From Campylobacter porcelli (GTDB taxonomy: Bacteria; Campylobacterota; Campylobacteria; Campylobacterales; Campylobacteraceae), in the NCBI RefSeq assembly GCF_002139855.1, contig NZ_CP018789.1, positions 806,001 through 870,000 of the forward strand: 64,000 nt of DNA, given 5' to 3'. Below are positions 8,835 through 17,790 of the stretch, one piece after another (within the stretch, counting starts at the first letter, position 1; each line of letters starts with the position of its first letter). The notes below the pieces were generated by a model that did no database searches, was not told the DNA's origin, and saw only the letters and a list, made by a program, of their open reading frames with translations. Made by a program: the position numbers and the translations under genes.

Positions 8835-9971
8835 ATGAAATTTTGTAAAAGATGCGTTATGCCAGATACTAAGCCAAATTTGTATTTTGATGAAGAGGGA
8901 GTATGCGATGCGTGTAGATCTCAAGAGAGAAAGAATTTAGATATTGATTGGAATGGTAGAAAGGCTGAGTTTTTAGAGATTATCAAAAAGCATAAAAAAC
9001 ATCCAATATATGATTGTGTAATTGGTGTAAGTGGAGGTAAGGACTCTCACTTTCAGGTATTAACAATGCTAAATTTAGGGTTAAATCCGCTTTGTGTATG
9101 CTTTGAGCCTACTATCCCAACTAAAGTAGGTCGCAAAAATCTAAAAAATTTAAATAGACTTGGAATTGATATTATCCATATAAAAAGAGATCCAAATGTC
9201 TATAAAAAACTAGCCAAAGCAGCATTTAAAAGGACTGGGGATAATGAGTGGCAAAACCATCTTGGGATCTTTTCATGCGTGCCACGAATTGCTGTAAATT
9301 TTGGAATTCCTCTAATAATTTGGGGCGAAAGTCCGCAATTAGAGTATGGTGGCCCAGCCTCATCAAAGGATAATAATATCTTAGATAAATCTTGGCTACA
9401 TAGATTTGGTGGGCTTTTGGGTTGTAGTATAGAGGATATGATAGGTGTAGATGGACTTACTAAAGAAGATTTGTATTTTTACACATATCCAAGCGATGAG
9501 GAGCTAAAAAGAGTAAATGTAACTGGGCTATTTTTAGGCTATTATGTGAAGTGGGATTATAAAGAGAACTTAAGAATTGCAAAAGAGAATGGCTTTAGCT
9601 GCTCTGATCGCCCTGTTGAGACTACATATGAGAATTTTGAGAATTTAGATTGCTACTCAAACCATCTACATGATTATATAAAATATTGTAAATACGGCTT
9701 TGGAAGGGCTACTGATAATGCTTGTATGGATATTAGACTAGGATATATAGATAGAGAGCAGGGCGTAAGGCTAGTAAATAAATATGATGGTAAGCCGCCT
9801 AAAAAAGCTATTAAAAAGTATCTTGAATATAGTGGATTTAGTGCTGATGAATTTTGGGAAATTGTAGATTCATTTACCAATAAAGATATTTTTAAATGTG
9901 ATGAAAATGGCAAATTTTTACGCGATATAGATGGCTCACTAATTCGCAAAGATGGCACAATCTTAAAATAA
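8835..9971 (+). CDS. pseA: N-acetyl sugar amidotransferase, PseA/PtmG-like
   Basis: 378 aa with ATG at 8835 (AGGAGA four bases upstream; the TTG at 8832 is too close to the SD). The protein starts with a CxxC-type zinc-like pair (CKRCVMP, then CDACRS), followed by the PP-loop ATPase motif GVSGGKDSHF near residue 66. This family (PseA, PtmG, WbpG) adds an acetamidino group to nonulosonic acids such as pseudaminic acid, which decorate flagellin or surface glycans. It stands alone here; the rest of the pathway is not in the window. Pse versus Leg specificity cannot be told from sequence alone. Confidence 0.8.
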   Translation: MKFCKRCVMPDTKPNLYFDEEGVCDACRSQERKNLDIDWNGRKAEFLEIIKKHKKHPIYDCVIGVSGGKDSHFQVLTMLNLGLNPLCVCFEPTIPTKVGRKNLKNLNRLGIDIIHIKRDPNVYKKLAKAAFKRTGDNEWQNHLGIFSCVPRIAVNFGIPLIIWGESPQLEYGGPASSKDNNILDKSWLHRFGGLLGCSIEDMIGVDGLTKEDLYFYTYPSDEELKRVNVTGLFLGYYVKWDYKENLRIAKENGFSCSDRPVETTYENFENLDCYSNHLHDYIKYCKYGFGRATDNACMDIRLGYIDREQGVRLVNKYDGKPPKKAIKKYLEYSGFSADEFWEIVDSFTNKDIFKCDENGKFLRDIDGSLIRKDGTILK

Positions 9972-9980
9972 ACCATATAA

Positions 9981-10005
9981 ATTTGGAGCAATTCTAGCTC
10001 CAAAT
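9981..10005 (+). terminator. Terminator after pseA-like gene
   Basis: ATTTGGAGC (9981-9989), loop AATTCTA, GCTCCAAAT (9997-10005), followed by ATTTTAAATTT. Perfect 9-bp stem ending the single-gene transcript. Confidence 0.7.
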
Positions 10006-10063
10006 ATTTTAAATTTAAGATAAATCAAATATACAAAATATCAAATCTTAAGCATATTTTGGC

Positions 10064-10090
10064 TAAAATACTCCATTTTATTTAAGGGAG
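10064..10090 (+). promoter_or_regulatory. argG promoter -10 and SD
   Basis: TAAAAT at 10064-10069 (TTTTGGCTAAAAT context) and AAGGGAG at 10084-10090, five bases before the argG ATG. Confidence 0.55.
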
Positions 10091-10095
10091 TAAAA

Positions 10096-11322
10096 ATGAA
10101 GGCAAAAGATGTCAAAAAGGTAGTTTTGGCCTATAGTGGCGGACTTGATACTAGTATAATTTTAAAATGGCTACAAGATGAGTATAAGTGCGAGGTTGTC
10201 ACATTCACAGCTGATATTGGTCAAGGTGAAGAGGTAGAACCAGCTCGCGCAAAGGCTATTAGCCTTGGTATAAAACCTGAAAATATTTTTATCGAAGATT
10301 TAAAAGAGGAATTTGTAAGAGATTTCGTATTTCCTATGTTTAGAGCCAATGCTATATACGAAGGCGAGTATCTACTAGGCACATCTATTGCTAGACCTTT
10401 AATAGCAAAAAGACTTGTTGAGATAGCGGCAAAGACTGGGGCTGATTGCATTAGTCATGGCGCTACAGGCAAGGGGAATGATCAAGTAAGATTTGAGATA
10501 GGGGCTTACGCTCTAAATCCAAATATCAAAGTTATAGCACCTTGGAGAGAGTGGGATTTAGATAGTCGTGAAAAGCTTTTAGCATATGCTTCAAAGCACG
10601 GAATAGATATAAGCAAGAAAAAAGGCAAATCCCCATACTCAATGGATGCAAATTTACTTCATATCTCATATGAAGGATTGATTTTAGAAGATCCAAATAA
10701 CGCTCCAGAAGATGATATGTGGCGTTGGACAACAAGCCCAAAAGATGCTCCAAATGAAAGCGAAATCATAGAAATCACATATAAAAATGGCGACCCAGTA
10801 GCATTAAATGGCAAGGAGTTAAAAGCTAGTAAGATGCTTGAAGAGCTAAATAGACTTGGGGCAAAGCATGGAGTTGGCAGACTTGATATAGTTGAAAATC
10901 GCTATGTAGGTATGAAGAGTCGTGGATGCTATGAGACTCCAGGAGGCACAATAATGCTAAAAGCACATAGAGCCATTGAGAGTATAACTCTAGATAGAGA
11001 AGCAGCTCATTTAAAAGATGAATTAATGCCAAGATATGCAAAATTAATCTATAATGGATATTGGTTCTCTCCAGAAAGAAAGATGCTACAAGCCGCAATC
11101 GATGAGAGTCAAAAACATGTAAATGGTATAGTAAGAGTGGAATTATATAAAGGCAATGTGATAATAATTGGTAGAGATAGTAAGAGTGATAATCTATTTA
11201 ACGAGGCTTATTGCACATTTGAAGAAGATAGCGTATATGACCAAAAAGACGCAAATGGCTTTATCAAATTAAATGCTCTTCGCTTTATCATCGCTGGTAA
11301 AAATGGTAGAAAAATTGATTAA
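10096..11322 (+). CDS. argG: Argininosuccinate synthase
   Basis: A 408-aa cytoplasmic enzyme joining citrulline and aspartate with ATP in arginine biosynthesis. The PP-loop AYSGGLDTS near residue 12, the citrulline/aspartate-site [10 protein letters not shown] and the conserved [10 protein letters not shown] stretch are all present, and the length is normal for the family. It has its own promoter. xerH follows after 17 bases and may be co-transcribed. Confidence 0.97.
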   Translation: MKAKDVKKVVLAYSGGLDTSIILKWLQDEYKCEVVTFTADIGQGEEVEPARAKAISLGIKPENIFIEDLKEEFVRDFVFPMFRANAIYEGEYLLGTSIARPLIAKRLVEIAAKTGADCISHGATGKGNDQVRFEIGAYALNPNIKVIAPWREWDLDSREKLLAYASKHGIDISKKKGKSPYSMDANLLHISYEGLILEDPNNAPEDDMWRWTTSPKDAPNESEIIEITYKNGDPVALNGKELKASKMLEELNRLGAKHGVGRLDIVENRYVGMKSRGCYETPGGTIMLKAHRAIESITLDREAAHLKDELMPRYAKLIYNGYWFSPERKMLQAAIDESQKHVNGIVRVELYKGNVIIIGRDSKSDNLFNEAYCTFEEDSVYDQKDANGFIKLNALRFIIAGKNGRKID

Positions 11323-11339
11323 TAAAGTTTTACTAAGCC

Positions 11340-12401
11340 ATGAAGTATAAGTTAGATTATAAAGATAATTTTCGAAGCTCTATGCTATTTTGGCTTAGTA
11401 GATATGTAAAATATAAGTTAAATTCCCTATCAAACAAAGAGCTAAAAGATCCAAAAGCCCTAGCTAGTGTAAATTTTGCTTTAACTAAAGGTGTGAAGGA
11501 TATTGAAGAGCTAGATGGCTTAGCTAAGGTTGCTAGAAATGCTGGTTTGACTGGGATAAACACATATTTTAACCCCCTTAAAAAGATATATGAGACTCTA
11601 AATTATTATGATCTTGAGAGTCTCTCTCAGATAGATGAAGAGCTATTAAGCGAAGTATTAGCTAGTGCTACTGGCTCACTAAGCGATGCAAGTAAGAAAA
11701 ATTATAGGATAGCAGTTATCAATTTTTTTAGTTATCTAAGTAAGCAAAATGAAGAGAATGGCAAATCTCATATCTTTGATATCGAGCTTAAAAATTGGGG
11801 TGGTATCAGCGGAAAGCAAGGGGCTAAACTACCTGAATTTATGGGCGAAGACGAGGTAAAAAAATTTATAGCCGCTATCGATACGGCTGAATTTAAGAGT
11901 AATACGCATAGAAATAGACTTATTATAAAGATTATTGTTTTTACTGGAATTAGAGTTAGTGAAGCAATAAATTTAAAACGAAAAGATATTAGCCAAGAAG
12001 GGGATTTATATATTATTAGGATACGAGGCAAAGGCAATAAATATAGAGTTGTGATGGTAAAAAAGCATTTGATTGATACGCATTTAGATGCTATAGCTAT
12101 TAATTATATAAATCAAGATGGCTATATATTTGTCAATCGCAATGGCGGAAAGCTAACTCAAGCTTATGTAAGTCGGATTGTAGAGCAAATTTTATTTCAA
12201 GCTGGTATTAGAAAAGGCAAAAATGGTGCTCATATGCTTAGACATACATTTGCTACAATGCTATATAAAAAGCAAAAAGACCTAGTCTTAGTCCAAGAAG
12301 CTTTAGGTCATGCTAGTCTTGATACTTCTAGAATTTATACACATTTTGATAGCGATAAACTAAAGCTAGCCGCAAAGGTAGCTGAAGAGCTAAATGATTA
12401 G
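11340..12401 (+). CDS. xerH: XerH tyrosine recombinase
   Basis: A 353-aa tyrosine recombinase with catalytic residues in the expected order: Arg in TGIRVSEA, Lys in the beta-hairpin RGKGNKYR, HxxR in HMLRHTFA, His in LGHASLDT and the nucleophile Tyr in RIYTHF. Campylobacter and Helicobacter use a single recombinase, XerH, on a difH site to resolve chromosome dimers, in place of XerC/XerD. The protein is longer at the N-terminus than XerC/D, as expected for XerH. No good SD precedes the ATG. I did not find a credible difH site beside the gene. Confidence 0.88.
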   Translation: MKYKLDYKDNFRSSMLFWLSRYVKYKLNSLSNKELKDPKALASVNFALTKGVKDIEELDGLAKVARNAGLTGINTYFNPLKKIYETLNYYDLESLSQIDEELLSEVLASATGSLSDASKKNYRIAVINFFSYLSKQNEENGKSHIFDIELKNWGGISGKQGAKLPEFMGEDEVKKFIAAIDTAEFKSNTHRNRLIIKIIVFTGIRVSEAINLKRKDISQEGDLYIIRIRGKGNKYRVVMVKKHLIDTHLDAIAINYINQDGYIFVNRNGGKLTQAYVSRIVEQILFQAGIRKGKNGAHMLRHTFATMLYKKQKDLVLVQEALGHASLDTSRIYTHFDSDKLKLAAKVAEELND

Positions 12402-12413
12402 TGATGGAGAAAT

Positions 12414-13601
12414 ATGTACGAGGTTGATTTTAGGCTATTTTATACCTGTGTTGTGCTTATTACTATTGGTATGATATTTTCGCTATCGCTACCAGCTTTT
12501 ACCGTGCTTTATTATGATTTTTCTAGTTATCACTTTTTTATTAGGCAGTTTTTGGTGGGGGTTGTTGGAATTTTTATTATGTGGAAGCTTTCGCAAATTG
12601 ACCCAGATAAGAGATGGATCGGCTCACTTACATCTTTTGAAGTGATAGGATTTACGCTATTTTTTGGCTCATTTTTAGCAATGATTATAATGCAGTTTTT
12701 GCCAACTTCGCTTGTGCCTATTACTGGCGGGGCTAAGCGTTGGATAAGATTTGGCCCTATCTCTTTATCTCCTGTGGAGTTTTTTAAAATTGGCTTTGTG
12801 TTTTTTTTAGCTTGGAGCTTTTCAAGAAAGCTAGATCACAATAAAAAGCGGCTAAAAGATGAATTTATGTTACTTTTTCCATATTTTATTATTTTTGCTA
12901 TTGCTGTATTTTTGATTGCGATTTTACAAAAAGATTTAGGTCAAGTGGTGGTTTTAGCACTAACTTTGATAGTCTTAGCTACATTTGCTGGTACTAGTAA
13001 GAGATTTTTTGGTTTATTTGGTCTTGCTGGGGTAATTTTAGTCTTTTTTGCTATTATAACTCAGGAGCATAGGATTAGGAGATTTCAGTCTTGGTGGGTT
13101 ACAAATCAAGATTTTGTATTGTCATTTTTACCAGCTAGTATGGCTGATATTTTACGGATAAGTGGAGCAGAGGAGCCATATCAGATAGGCCACTCGCTAA
13201 ATGCTATATATCATGGTGGATTTTTTGGTGTGGGGCTTGGAAATGGGACATTTAAGCTTGGATTTTTAAGCGAAGTTCATACAGATTTTGTATTAGCTGG
13301 AATCGCTGAAGAGCTTGGATTTATCGGTATTTTTGGTATTACTTTGATAATGATATTTGCAATTTATAGGATACTTAAAATTTCATCAAGAAATAAAAAT
13401 AGAGTTTATCATCTATTTAGTTTAGGGGTTGGGACGATTATTACGATGGCGTTTTTAATCAACTCATATGGTATTACATCAATTACGCCTATTAAAGGGA
13501 TTGCGGTTCCTTTTTTGAGTTATGGGGGTAGCTCTATTTTAGCACTTTGTGTAGGAGTTGGAATGGTGCTTATGGTTAGTAAGAAAGCAGATCTATCATG
13601 A
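12414..13601 (+). CDS. ftsW: FtsW/RodA-type peptidoglycan glycosyltransferase
   Basis: A 395-aa SEDS-family membrane protein with about ten transmembrane helices; the conserved GGAKRWIRFGPISLSPVEF loop and the C-terminal GIAVPFLSYGGSSIL signature are visible. SEDS proteins polymerise lipid II. The 4-bp overlap with murG points to FtsW (division) rather than RodA (elongation), because ftsW-murG pairing is the common arrangement. The distinction is inference from context. Confidence 0.88.
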   Translation: MYEVDFRLFYTCVVLITIGMIFSLSLPAFTVLYYDFSSYHFFIRQFLVGVVGIFIMWKLSQIDPDKRWIGSLTSFEVIGFTLFFGSFLAMIIMQFLPTSLVPITGGAKRWIRFGPISLSPVEFFKIGFVFFLAWSFSRKLDHNKKRLKDEFMLLFPYFIIFAIAVFLIAILQKDLGQVVVLALTLIVLATFAGTSKRFFGLFGLAGVILVFFAIITQEHRIRRFQSWWVTNQDFVLSFLPASMADILRISGAEEPYQIGHSLNAIYHGGFFGVGLGNGTFKLGFLSEVHTDFVLAGIAEELGFIGIFGITLIMIFAIYRILKISSRNKNRVYHLFSLGVGTIITMAFLINSYGITSITPIKGIAVPFLSYGGSSILALCVGVGMVLMVSKKADLS

Positions 13602-14602
13602 TAGCAATTACAGGTGGCGGGACTGGTGGACATTTAGCTATTGCTAAAGCGTTTGCTAATGAGCTAAATTCGCGTGGCATTAAGACGATATTTATAGGCT
13701 CAAGTAGCGGACAAGATAGAATGTGGTTTGAAAATAGTGATATATTTGATGCTACATACTTTTTAAATAGCAGTGGTGTGGTAAATAAGCGAGGTTTGGG
13801 TAGATTAAAATCTTTAATTAATATACTAAGTCTATCTTTTAAATGTAAGCAAATTTTTAGTACTCATGGGGTTAGCTTAGTTATTAGCGTGGGTGGATAT
13901 AGTGCAGCTCCAGCGGCATTTGGTGCTATTATGTGGGGTAAAAAGTTATATATTCACGAGCAAAATGCTGTGATTGGTAGGTTAAATTTAATCCTTAAGC
14001 CATTTGCTAAGGGGTTTTTTAGCTCATATTTTGAGCCAAAATTTAGCTATCCTGTTGATGAGAAATTTTTTAAAACAAGAAGAGTTCGAGAAAATTTAAA
14101 GACAATTTTATTTCTTGGTGGCTCACAAGGGGCGAATTTTATCAACTCATTAGCTGTAAATTTGGCTAAAGATTTAGATAAAAATGGGGTTAAAATTATC
14201 CATCAATGCGGTCAAAAAGAGTATGAGATAATTTGTAAAAAATATGAAGAAATTGGCGTAAAAGCTGAAGTTTTCCCTTTTAGTAAAGATATTGAGCTTT
14301 TTATGAATAGAGCTGATTTTTGCATTAGTAGGGCTGGAGCTAGCACTATTTGGGAGCTTTGTGCAAATGGCTTACCTACACTTTTTATACCATTTCCGCA
14401 CGCTGCAAATAACCATCAATTCCATAATGCTAAATTTTTACAAGACCAAGACGCTGGAATGATAATAGAGCAAAATAAGATAGATAAAGATAGTTTAATA
14501 AATATAATTTATAGCATAAATTTAAAAAATATATCGCAAAAATTAATATCTTTAATAGATAAAGATGGTGCAAAAACCATTATTAACTCAATTTTAAAAT
14601 AG
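13598..14602 (+). CDS. murG: MurG UDP-GlcNAc:lipid I transferase
   Basis: A 334-aa GT-B glycosyltransferase that converts lipid I to lipid II on the inner face of the membrane. It has the N-terminal G-loop GGGTGGHLAIA, the second loop GGSQGANFIN, and the nucleotide-sugar-binding region SRAGASTIWELCANGLP. It overlaps ftsW by ATGA, so the two are translationally coupled. A 13-bp-arm inverted repeat follows at 14630-14669. Confidence 0.95.
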   Translation: MIAITGGGTGGHLAIAKAFANELNSRGIKTIFIGSSSGQDRMWFENSDIFDATYFLNSSGVVNKRGLGRLKSLINILSLSFKCKQIFSTHGVSLVISVGGYSAAPAAFGAIMWGKKLYIHEQNAVIGRLNLILKPFAKGFFSSYFEPKFSYPVDEKFFKTRRVRENLKTILFLGGSQGANFINSLAVNLAKDLDKNGVKIIHQCGQKEYEIICKKYEEIGVKAEVFPFSKDIELFMNRADFCISRAGASTIWELCANGLPTLFIPFPHAANNHQFHNAKFLQDQDAGMIIEQNKIDKDSLINIIYSINLKNISQKLISLIDKDGAKTIINSILK

Positions 14603-14629
14603 TAAAAAGATAGTGAATTTATGGCTATT

Positions 14630-14669
14630 TATACTAAATTTAAAGTCAAAACTATATAAATTTAGTATA
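14630..14669 (+). terminator. Inverted repeat downstream of murG
   Basis: TATACTAAATTTA (14630-14642) and its exact complement (14657-14669), loop of 14 bases, followed by AAATGG. All A/T except two G-C pairs. It lies between murG and the hup promoter. It is a plausible terminator, though the loop is long and the T-run is missing. Confidence 0.4.
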
Positions 14670-14728
14670 AAATGGCTTGTTTTTGCGTAAAAATAGGCTA
14701 AACTCTTGAATTTAGCGGTAAAATAGTG

Positions 14729-14758
14729 TAGAATTATATTGCAAATTTCCACATAAGG
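14729..14758 (+). promoter_or_regulatory. hup promoter -10 and SD
   Basis: GTG-TAGAAT (-10 hexamer at 14729-14734) with an ATAAGG SD at 14753-14758, before the ATG at 14766. Confidence 0.5.
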
Positions 14759-14765
14759 ATTAACA

Positions 14766-15062
14766 ATGACAAAATCAGAATTTGTAGGCCTAGTAGCTAA
14801 TAAAGCTAGCTTGACAAAAAAAGACGCAGAAGCTGCACTTGATGGTGTGCTTGAAGCAATTAGCGAAGTGCTAACAAAAGGCGATAGTGTTACTTTTGTC
14901 GGTTTTGGTACTTTTAGCGTAACTGAAAGAGCAGCCAGAACGGCTAAAGTTCCAAGCACTGGTAAAGAAGTTAAAGTTCCAGCTAAAAAAGTTGTTAAAT
15001 TTAAAGTTGGTAAAAACTTTAAAGATGCAGTTGCTAACTGCAAATCTTGCAAGAAAAAATAA
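14766..15062 (+). CDS. hup: HU-family DNA-binding protein
   Basis: A 98-aa histone-like protein that bends and compacts DNA as a dimer. The HU signature is clear: KSEFVGLVANKASLTKKDAE at the start, VGFGTFSV in the middle, the arm PSTGKEVKVPAKK, and KVGKNFKDAV at the end. The C-terminal tail ANCKSCKKK contains a CxxC pair, which is not part of the usual HU fold and may respond to redox or metals. It is a single-gene transcript between its own promoter and a strong hairpin. Confidence 0.95.
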   Translation: MTKSEFVGLVANKASLTKKDAEAALDGVLEAISEVLTKGDSVTFVGFGTFSVTERAARTAKVPSTGKEVKVPAKKVVKFKVGKNFKDAVANCKSCKKK

Positions 15063-15069
15063 TCCCTTG

Positions 15070-15089
15070 CCCTCTTCAAATGAAGAGGG
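15070..15089 (+). terminator. Terminator after hup
   Basis: CCCTCTTC (15070-15077), tetraloop AAAT, GAAGAGGG (15082-15089). A perfect 8-bp GC-containing stem directly after the hup stop; the following sequence is only moderately T-rich. Confidence 0.65.
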
Positions 15090-15146
15090 AGCTATCTCTA
15101 CTATATAAAATATATAAATTAAAATCAAAATTCAGCCAAATTTAGC

Positions 15147-15152
15147 TAAAAT
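15147..15152 (+). promoter_or_regulatory. -10 box close to the S4-gene start (possible leaderless mRNA)
   Basis: TAAAAT at 15147-15152 ends only seven bases before the ATG at 15160, and the intervening AACTCCT has no Shine-Dalgarno character. Transcription would start at or next to the A of the ATG. Confidence 0.45.
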
Positions 15153-15159
15153 AACTCCT

Positions 15160-15405
15160 ATGAGAGTAGATAAATTTTTAAATACAGTAAATATCACTAA
15201 ACGCCGTGCAATTAGCGAAGATATGTGTAAAAGTGGCGTAGTAAGCATAAATGGAGTTGTAGCTAAGCCTAGTAAAGAGGTAAAAATCAGCGATAAGATT
15301 ACGATTAAATTCCTAGTTAAAGAGATTAGCTATGAAGTATTAGCTATCCCAACGACCAAATCAATCCCAAAAAGCGAGCAAAGTAGCTATGTCAAAGAGA
15401 TTTAA
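15160..15405 (+). CDS. S4-domain RNA-binding protein (Hsp15/RqcP-like)
   Basis: An 81-aa protein made almost entirely of one S4 domain: MRVDKFLNTVNITKRR, then SGVVSINGVVAKPSKEVKISD. Small stand-alone S4 proteins (HslR/Hsp15, RqcP) bind 50S subunits carrying stalled peptidyl-tRNA. Which subfamily this is cannot be told from sequence alone. It is the first gene of a coupled operon with tsaE (17-bp overlap), lptB and rpoN, the same arrangement as the C. jejuni rpoN locus. Confidence 0.8.
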   Translation: MRVDKFLNTVNITKRRAISEDMCKSGVVSINGVVAKPSKEVKISDKITIKFLVKEISYEVLAIPTTKSIPKSEQSSYVKEI

Positions 15406-15781
15406 ACTTGGTTTAAATGAGCTTAATAGCCTTGTAAAAGAGCTACCAAATAGCGGAATTATCGCTCTTAGGGGAAATTTAGCTAGTGGTAAAACTACAC
15501 TTAGCAAGGCAATTATAAATAGTTCAAATTTAGTTACTTCGCCAACTTTTAGCATAATGCAAGAGTATGATGGAGTGTATCACTATGATATATATAGCGG
15601 TGGCTTTAAAGCATTAAAACAAAATGGATTATATGAGAATTTATATGAAGATGGACTTCATATAATTGAGTGGGCAGATGATGAGCTACTTGAGTTTGCT
15701 AAGACAAATGGGCTTGATGTGTGTATTGTGGATATTGAAATTTGCGGTGATGAGAGAATTTATGAGGTGAGTTATGCATAG
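15389..15781 (+). CDS. tsaE: TsaE, tRNA t6A biosynthesis ATPase
   Basis: A 130-aa P-loop ATPase that works with TsaB and TsaD to make N6-threonylcarbamoyladenosine at tRNA position 37. The Walker A is GNLASGKTT near residue 29; SPTFSIMQEY and HIIEWADD, both typical of TsaE, follow. It overlaps the S4 gene by 17 bp and lptB by 8 bp. Confidence 0.92.
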   Translation: MSKRFKLGLNELNSLVKELPNSGIIALRGNLASGKTTLSKAIINSSNLVTSPTFSIMQEYDGVYHYDIYSGGFKALKQNGLYENLYEDGLHIIEWADDELLEFAKTNGLDVCIVDIEICGDERIYEVSYA

Positions 15782-16502
15782 CTTAGAGGTTAGAAATTTA
15801 AAGAAAAATATTAAAAAAACCAATATCATAAATGGGGTTTCGCTTGAGATTAAAAGCGGTGAAGTAGTGGGGCTCTTAGGGCCAAATGGAGCTGGTAAGA
15901 CCACTACATTTTATATGATTTGTGGGCTTATTTTGCCTAGTAGTGGCGAGATTTTACTTGATGGAAATGATATTACGGCCAATCCTTTACATAAAAGAGC
16001 GATGCAAGGAATTGGATATTTACCTCAAGAAAGCAGTATTTTTAAAGATTTAACAGTAGAAGAAAATCTCATTTTAGCAGCACAAATTCTATATAAAGAT
16101 GGTAAGATCATAGATCAAAAAGTAGATGAGATGCTAAATTTATTAAATATTGAACCTATTAGGACTAGAAAAGGGCTTAGTCTAAGTGGTGGAGAGAGGC
16201 GTAGATGTGAGATTGCTAGAAGCTTGATGATAATGCCAAAATTCTTACTACTTGATGAGCCATTTGCTGGGGTAGATCCGATTGCTGTGGCTGATATTCA
16301 AAGTATTATAAATGATCTTAAAAAATTAAATATTGGAATTTTAATCACAGATCACAATGTGCGAGAGACTTTGGCGATCTGTGATAGGGCTTATGTGATT
16401 AAAAGTGGAACTTTGCTAGCTAGTGGAAGCGCAAAAGATGTAGCCAATAATAATTTGGTTAGAACTCACTATCTTGGCGAAGAGTTTAAATTGCTAGACT
16501 AA
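15774..16502 (+). CDS. lptB: LptB, LPS-export ABC ATPase
   Basis: A 242-aa ABC ATPase with Walker A GPNGAGKTTT, Q-loop LPQESSIF, signature LSGGERRR and Walker B LLLDEPFAGVDP. The wording around these motifs (RAMQGIGYLPQESSIFKDLT) is characteristic of LptB, which powers lipooligosaccharide transport with LptFG. Linkage to rpoN is the widespread lptB-rpoN arrangement; the stop and the next start share one base (TAATG). Confidence 0.94.
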   Translation: MHSLEVRNLKKNIKKTNIINGVSLEIKSGEVVGLLGPNGAGKTTTFYMICGLILPSSGEILLDGNDITANPLHKRAMQGIGYLPQESSIFKDLTVEENLILAAQILYKDGKIIDQKVDEMLNLLNIEPIRTRKGLSLSGGERRRCEIARSLMIMPKFLLLDEPFAGVDPIAVADIQSIINDLKKLNIGILITDHNVRETLAICDRAYVIKSGTLLASGSAKDVANNNLVRTHYLGEEFKLLD

Positions 16503-17740
16503 TGAAACTCTCTCAAAAGCTCACCGCTAAAACTAAATTAAATCAAACTCTTCGCAGCTGGTTGCCTATTTTACAAGCTTCTGGTGATGAGCTAAAGGAG
16601 ACTTTAGAGCCATTTTTAGAAAAAAACCCATTTGCTCAGCTAGAGCCAAATCCAAAAAGTAGATCTATTAATTTTTATAACGATCTATATAAAACTAGCA
16701 TAAGTGATGCGATAGAATCAAACATAATTTATAAAGAGAGCCTTTATGAAAAGCTATATAATCAAATCGATGATAGATTGTTTCCTTCTCAAAAGTCCAA
16801 AGAGATAGCAAATTTGATTATTGAGTCTATTAGTGATGAGGGCTATTTTGAGTGGAGTGATGAGAAATTTGCTAATTTTAGCAAGGAGGAAGTTGAGAGA
16901 GTTCGTGCTAGATTTGCCTATTTAGAGCCTATTGGAGTTGGGGCTGTGGATTATAAGGAGAGTTTTATATTTCAGCTTAATGATCTATGCGATGATGATG
17001 AGATATATAGGCTTTGTGTTGAGATTATAGAAAATTTTGAAAATATCAGTAAATTTACAAAACGCAAAAATTATGACGCCGCTATGAGTATAATAAAAAA
17101 ATTCAAAAACCCCCCGGCAATAGAGTATATGGATAGTGATATATTAGTTATTCCTGATATTTTTGTTTATGATAATGATGGTGCGATAGAGGTGGCTGTA
17201 AATGATGAATTTTATCCACATATTAATATTGATATAGATGGAGTTGATGAAAAAAGCGAGTTTGTATCTAGTAAAATCAAAGAGGCAAAGGATCTAATCG
17301 ATGCATTAGAGATGCGTAAATCCACGCTTTATAAGATTGGTTTAATGATAATAGAATATCAATATGACTACTTCTTTGGTGGAGATATAAAGCCTATGAA
17401 GCTAAAAGATATCGCTGATGATTTAGGCAGAAATCCATCTACTATTAGCCGTGCGATACAAAATAAATTTCTAAGCTCCAAACGAGGAATTGTCCCACTA
17501 AAAAATTTCTTTACAGCAGCAGCGGCAAAAGAGGTATCAAATGCCGCTATTAAGGAGTTTTTGCTAAACTTAATTAAGAATGAAAATAGATTAAAGCCTT
17601 TAAGCGATGAGGCGATTTTGGCTATGATTGAGAGTGAATTTGATATAAAATTAGTCCGCAGAACTATAACCAAATATCGTAAAATGCTAAATATTGCTAG
17701 CTCAAGTGAGCGTAAAAAATTATACGCAATTCAAGGCTAA
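16502..17740 (+). CDS. rpoN: RNA polymerase sigma-54 factor
   Basis: A 412-aa RpoN with the Gln/Leu-rich activator-interacting N-terminus (LNQTLRSWLPILQASGDELKE), a core-binding middle region, the helix-turn-helix (RNPSTISRAIQNKF) and the C-terminal RpoN box, here RRTITKYRKML in place of the usual ARRTVAKYRE. In Campylobacter sigma-54 drives the middle flagellar genes (hook, rod and flaB) with the FlgSR system. It is translationally coupled to lptB. Confidence 0.95.
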   Translation: MKLSQKLTAKTKLNQTLRSWLPILQASGDELKETLEPFLEKNPFAQLEPNPKSRSINFYNDLYKTSISDAIESNIIYKESLYEKLYNQIDDRLFPSQKSKEIANLIIESISDEGYFEWSDEKFANFSKEEVERVRARFAYLEPIGVGAVDYKESFIFQLNDLCDDDEIYRLCVEIIENFENISKFTKRKNYDAAMSIIKKFKNPPAIEYMDSDILVIPDIFVYDNDGAIEVAVNDEFYPHINIDIDGVDEKSEFVSSKIKEAKDLIDALEMRKSTLYKIGLMIIEYQYDYFFGGDIKPMKLKDIADDLGRNPSTISRAIQNKFLSSKRGIVPLKNFFTAAAAKEVSNAAIKEFLLNLIKNENRLKPLSDEAILAMIESEFDIKLVRRTITKYRKMLNIASSSERKKLYAIQG

Positions 17741-17767
17741 TTAAAGAGTAATTAAAGGTGAGTTGGA

Positions 17768-17784
17768 TAAAATCAAAAAAAGGA
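17768..17784 (+). promoter_or_regulatory. aroB promoter -10 and SD
   Basis: TAAAAT at 17768-17773 and an A-rich AAAGGAT SD just before the ATG at 17791. The leader would be about 10 nt. Confidence 0.5.
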
Positions 17785-17790
17785 TAAAAT

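Noticed and set aside
11323-11339. difH site next to xerH
   Set aside because: The 17-bp gap and nearby sequence show no convincing pair of recombinase arms; the 14630-14669 inverted repeat has too long a spacer.
14594-15128. Two minus-strand open frames opposite hup
   Set aside because: They mirror a clear HU gene and its terminator and have no start signals of their own.
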